From the NCBI GenBank assembly GCA_027604005.1, contig JADGJT010000162.1, positions 307 to 49,068 on the forward strand: 48,762 nucleotides of DNA, read 5' to 3'. Below, one piece after another: positions 45,290 to 48,762 of this stretch. How positions within the stretch are numbered: position 1 is the first letter of the stretch; every line of letters starts with the position of its first letter. A program made the position numbers and the translations under genes. The DNA comes from Dinochytrium kinnereticum. Taxonomy: Eukaryota; Chytridiomycota; Chytridiomycetes; Chytridiales; Chytridiaceae. A model generated the notes under the pieces. The model did not search any database. It had not been told where the DNA came from and saw nothing but the letters and a program-made list of their open reading frames with translations.

Positions 45290-45793
45290 CTATACTTGCG
45301 CCCGGTTAAGACGTGGACTTAGTAGCTCGGGGTCCTGAATAACGTTCTCAAGGATCAGCGTGATCTAGTTTGAGACGAGATTTACACATATTCACCTTTT
45401 CTGTTATCCGCTCCCGGTAAATCTTCACTTGCTGGAACTTTCCGTCTTTGCTCTTCAGTCTTAACCCTCTTCTTGTGACGATCACAAGGCGGCGCTGAGC
45501 CGACGTGACCAGTTTCCCTGTTGAAACGCGCATTTCCGCTTCTGAAAAGAGGCCAATGCGAGCCCTGGATTGCATATCCCTCGGCCTGGCATTGGATGGG
45601 AAAGGAGTATCAAATGTAATCAGCATCGGGTACTTTGCCGCCTGGACATCGTGGTGAACGGAACTGAGGGAACGTTTAAACGGCATCGTTCCCAGCAGTT
45701 GGAAGCGCCTCGTTTGTTGCTCGTTTCGCTGGATCCAAGGGGAACTGCAAAAGGTTTAGCATCACTGTTGTTTCTGCCGTGATGCGTGCGCAT
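45290..45793 (-). CDS. Small unknown gene, exon structure uncertain
   Basis: A convincing coding block runs at about 45630-45393 on the minus strand (KYPMLITFDTPFPS, RIGLFSEAEMRVSTGKL, RRLVIVTRRGLRLKSKDG, QQVKIYRERITEK). Upstream, an ATG frame at 45793 (MRTHHGRNNSDAKPF) is shifted relative to it; a GT...AG of only 32 nt would join them at phase 0. Downstream, a GT...AG of 31 nt would add LILENVIQDPELLSPRLN and a stop at 45290; unspliced, the frame stops at 45348. A TATA-like TATATAAC lies about 135 bases upstream of the ATG (plus-strand 45926-45933). The family is not recognised. It may be a real gene with tiny introns, or a slightly damaged one. Confidence 0.4.
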
Positions 45794-47595
45794 ATTTTGA
45801 TAGAAATTCAAATTATGAGATGGAAAGGGGGTTTGGGGGGTTTGGAGGATGTGGATGACCAGCGAGGGGGAAATGATAAATGATAAGGTCGTTCAGCTCA
45901 ACTAAGACGATCATGAATGGATAGTGTTATATATTTAGGAGAGTGAACAGAGAGGTAAAAAGAGGTAAAGAGAAAATGAGGCCACTAGCAATGTAATTAT
46001 ATATCGAAAAAAGATTATTAAAAAAAGGCCTTTACCGCAAAAAAAATAAATGCAAAGACATAAGCTGAGAGGGATTTAAAACGTGGACCATAAGCGGGCC
46101 ATGGCATGGCAGGCACAGAATCCATCCCTCCATCGACATCCTTGGTGCTGTTTCCTTGTTGCATGCTCTTCTGTTTATCCATGCTCAGGTGTATGACTAT
46201 GTTGATTTCCAGCAAACGCGATTTACCTCTACCATGGACCAGCGATCACCACTACCACACATCCTGTCCCGCATTTTCACTACTTACGATGAGTCAAAAT
46301 TTCATCCGTTCTCTATGTTCTCCTCCACAGGTGGCGGAAGTGAGCTTTTCCGCGCCTTAAACCCCCCGCAGCCGCATGGTGTGTGGTCTGGATCTTTGAT
46401 TGATGAGGCTGCGGTTGTTTGCTGAGATGGTCACTTGCTTACTTGAGACGGTGGCCTCGTGAAGAAGTAGCACTATTATGCTGATTCGATTGTTTTGCGT
46501 GTAAGGAGTTTGCTGCACCGCTGGTCACGGTAACGTCTTTGTTGAATCCAGTCCTTGAGTGATCCGACTGCTTGAATGCTGATGGCATCTTACCATGAAA
46601 TTTTCAAAAAATAAGAGTGGAGAATCGATAAAGTACAATATTACTATAAACCAAAAGGCTCAATGATCCATCCACCAAACAGGTGTGATATTTATTGTTG
46701 GAATGTGATTAATCTGTCAAGAAAGTACAATAGCCGAAAAGCGCCAACCGTGAAGCAAAAAAAAAAAAAAAAGAGAAAAAAAGAAGAAGAAGAAGAAGAG
46801 GGAGTCGAAGATGGCGAAACACCGAGGCAAAAACGTTTCCCCAAGTTGCATCCACTACAACGGCCCCCAAAGAATCCACCTATCGAGTGCTTTGTAATGC
46901 GATAAGACCAACATAAAGATCTCTACCGATATCGCGATGACGGTCGCATGACATCTCTTTCGGTTCTTCACCGAAGCAAGGAAAGGATTAATCGCGTCGG
47001 AGCGAAAATGTAAAAGTACTAGTGTGAAAGAATAAAATACTAACTAGCCCTTCCTCCGTCCATTTACCTATTTCACCATGGATAATAGCGCGCGAGCAGC
47101 GTCGAGTGAAAGCAATAGAAGGCTTACCATGAACTTGAACTCGACACTCTCATGCTGCCGTCATACAAATAAGATATAGCGAAATACTGAAAGACTCTAT
47201 TAGAAGTTACCTTATAAAATAACAGCTACGAAGAGAGTGGAAATTCTGTACCTAATAATATCTAAAACTCTAATTAAAGAAAATGAGGCAAAGTAACATC
47301 GCAAAAACCCGAAAGAAAAATGTAAACAACATAATTTCAGAAAATCATATGATCTAGGAAGAATAACAGAAAAAAAAGTCTAAATGTACTTTAAATCTAA
47401 AAATTCATGGCTATTGAGATATTTGCTTGGGAATAATACTAATAACAATAATAAGCGTATTAATCACAAAGTCATCAGAGGCCAAATAAAGGGGGGGAAA
47501 GAAAAAAAAAAGGAACAGTAAATCACACAAACATCAACATCGAAACATCAATTCACTCCAAAAAAAGAATCAAAAAACCCACTATTGACACTTTT
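45794..47595. other. Long AT-rich region without supported genes
   Basis: About 1.8 kb. Two overlapping plus-strand frames (46106-46425) lack motifs. An A-run with a following AAG microsatellite lies at about 46759-46802. A hairpin TTCGG-ttctt-CACCGAA-like sequence is near 46957-46975. From 47030 to 47590 the sequence is poor in GC and has stops in all frames. Confidence 0.55.
46759..46802. repeat. A-run and (AAG)n microsatellite
   Basis: About 17 A, then mixed A/G, then six AAG units. It is in non-coding DNA. Confidence 0.85.
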
Positions 47596-47835
47596 CTAAC
47601 ACCGCTTCACGTTCTTTAATTCCTTTAACCTTCCATTCAACCCCTCATTAACTAAAGAAGCAAAATAAAATAATAATTTTAGGACTCGTCCTCCAAGGTC
47701 GCGCCTATAAGGATGCTGGGTCTCATCAAACCCGAATTCAAAACGTGCGTTCGATGCATAGGAGGAAATCGTAGACAACGCCGATTGTGGTATAGTGAAG
47801 AGAGGGAATGATCGCAACCCCACCGCCCCTCTCAA
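47596..47835 (-). pseudogene. Decayed duplicate of the 3' part of the neighbouring gene
   Basis: Bases about 47730-47800 match about 48038-48120 of the upstream gene in the same orientation, sharing blocks such as TCAAACCCGAA, GTGCGTTCGATGCA, GGAGGAA and CGCCGATTGTGGT with substitutions and small gaps. In protein terms it corresponds to the block TTIGAIDDFLHCIE / FGFEDIRHP of the gene. The remaining frame is open for about 79 codons but the flanks differ, so it is probably a non-functional remnant of a tandem duplication. Confidence 0.6.
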
Positions 47836-48704
47836 GCAACAACCCCCCCAACCCTCAACCCCCCCATAACCTCCCTAACCTCTCGAAACCCCTCCGCTAA
47901 AACCGACTTCCTCAAATCATGTCCCTCCCCCTCGAAAACCTCCACCCTCCATCCACACCTCCCACCGACGCCCCTCACCCCCGCAACGGGGACAAGCCCA
48001 TCCTTGGAGCCATGACGCGCAGACACCGGATGCCGAATATCCTCAAACCCGAACCCGACGGCTGAGGTGCGTTCGATGCAGTGGAGGAAGTCGTCGATGG
48101 CGCCGATTGTGGTGTAGGGGATGGGGAGGAGGTGAGGGAGTTCGGGGGTTATGCTGGTTTGGGCCCAGGTTGGGGGTGGGTCGCTTGAGGCGGGAGCGGG
48201 GGTGGGGCGACGGGGTTTCAAGGGGAGCAGGGGGTTGGTGAAAATGGAGGAGGTAGTGGTTGGGTTGGGGTGAGGTGAAGTAGAGGAGGCTACGCGGGTG
48301 GCTGTCGACGAGTGCTCATTGGAAGCAACTGACGAAGGAATAGCCCCCACAGCCTCCGTCTTTCCTCCCCCTGCTTTCCCCAGGTCTGGCAACCTTAGCC
48401 TCCCCTCCGGTTCACCATCCCTAAACACCGGCAGCCCCTCCTCATCTAACGCCCCAACCATCTTCAATGTAACGACATGAGCCTCCTCAGCAGTCATTCC
48501 AGGATTCTGTGCCATGACGTAAGTGACTGCATTGAGTTTCAGGAGGATTCGAAACACGAGAACACCGCCGGGGTCGCGTTTGATGGGTTCTTCTTCCTCT
48601 TCGTCGGATTCGTCACCATCGTCCTTTTTTGATTTGGACGAGAGAAATGCGCCACCACTGTTCATGAGAAAGGCGCCGGAGCTTGATGAGAATTCGGTAA
48701 TCCA
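47832..48704 (-). CDS. Unknown protein, 5' end outside the window
   Basis: The last exon of a minus-strand gene; it likely begins at 48704 after a TAG acceptor and stops at 47832, giving about 290 residues. The first part has an acidic low-complexity stretch (KSKKDDGDESDEEEEE), then a helical segment (GGVLVFRILLKLNAVTYVMAQ, TAEEAHVVTLKMV), a Ser/Thr/Pro-rich linker, and a C-terminal segment with TTIGAIDDFLHCIERTSAVG and FGFEDIRHP. I do not recognise the family. The intron upstream ends the window in a G-run (a C-run in gene sense), so the N-terminus is missing. An internal ATG at 48665 could also act as a start. Part of its coding sequence is duplicated just downstream. Confidence 0.6.
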   Translation of the reverse strand, partial: WITEFSSSSGAFLMNSGGAFLSSKSKKDDGDESDEEEEEPIKRDPGGVLVFRILLKLNAVTYVMAQNPGMTAEEAHVVTLKMVGALDEEGLPVFRDGEPEGRLRLPDLGKAGGGKTEAVGAIPSSVASNEHSSTATRVASSTSPHPNPTTTSSIFTNPLLPLKPRRPTPAPASSDPPPTWAQTSITPELPHLLPIPYTTIGAIDDFLHCIERTSAVGFGFEDIRHPVSARHGSKDGLVPVAGVRGVGGRCGWRVEVFEGEGHDLRKSVLAEGFREVREVMGGLRVGGVVA

Positions 48705-48745
48705 CTATTTTTTTATTAGTTATTTTATTATTGTTTTTTGGTTGG

Positions 48746-48762
48746 GGGGGGGGGGGGGGGGG
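48746..48762. repeat. Poly-G run at the window end
   Basis: A run of about 17 G ends the window, inside the presumed intron of the last gene. It mirrors the poly-C tract at the left edge. Confidence 0.85.

Noticed and set aside
46920..47150. Possible snoRNA or tRNA-like gene
   Set aside because: A GATGA-like box and a small hairpin are present but no paired box set, cloverleaf or promoter boxes could be matched.
1..48762. CRISPR array, bacterial operon or prophage
   Set aside because: Spliced eukaryotic genes throughout; no regularly spaced repeats and no phage or bacterial gene order.

Overview
The window is nuclear DNA of an early-diverging fungus, most likely a chytrid. This is inferred from dense protein genes with GT-AG introns (mostly 45-190 nt), compact spacing, fungal families (sphinganine C4-hydroxylase, a Zn2Cys6 domain), and families typical of zoosporic lineages (a SWEET-like transporter, a TTC5-like protein, an ankyrin-like relic, an unusual kinase-like protein). 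Exons were joined by hand by checking splice sites and phase. I saw no tRNA, rRNA, CRISPR array, intact transposon or virus.

Left third (1-21.3 kb), mostly housekeeping: the 3' part of NBP35 (+), then UBA2 and ATP12 in tandem on the minus strand only 67 bp apart. A 1.3 kb gap holds an ankyrin-like relic. It is followed by valyl-tRNA synthetase (+) with two in-frame starts that look like mitochondrial and cytosolic forms, a SWEET-like seven-span protein, an intronless SLC4/BOR1-type anion transporter, a Ser/Pro-rich coiled-coil protein, and a TTC5-like TPR/OB-fold protein.

Middle (21.3-35.5 kb), more lineage-specific: a structured three-way-junction element, a Pro-rich protein (-), sphinganine C4-hydroxylase (+), a small secreted acidic protein with dibasic sites (+), a chromatin protein that combines Zn2Cys6, PHD and chromo domains with an ATPase-dead SNF2 region (+), an unknown membrane protein (+), and a coiled-coil kinase-like protein lacking the DFG aspartate (-).

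Right part (35.5-48.8 kb): a MOV10/SDE3-type RNA helicase (-), mitochondrial single-stranded DNA-binding protein (-) in divergent orientation with a tandem-BTB protein (+), two unrecognised minus-strand genes, 1.8 kb of AT-rich apparently empty DNA, and a 5'-truncated unknown gene with a decayed duplicate of part of its coding sequence just downstream. Both window ends lie in C/G homopolymer runs inside introns, which suggests contig edges.

Functional threads: several products are mitochondrial (ATP12, ValRS long form, SSB); UBA2 starts the SUMO cascade and NBP35 cytosolic Fe-S assembly. The inactive remodeler and the MOV10-like helicase lie about 4 kb apart (31457 to 35533) and both belong to families used in gene silencing, but any link between them is inference.
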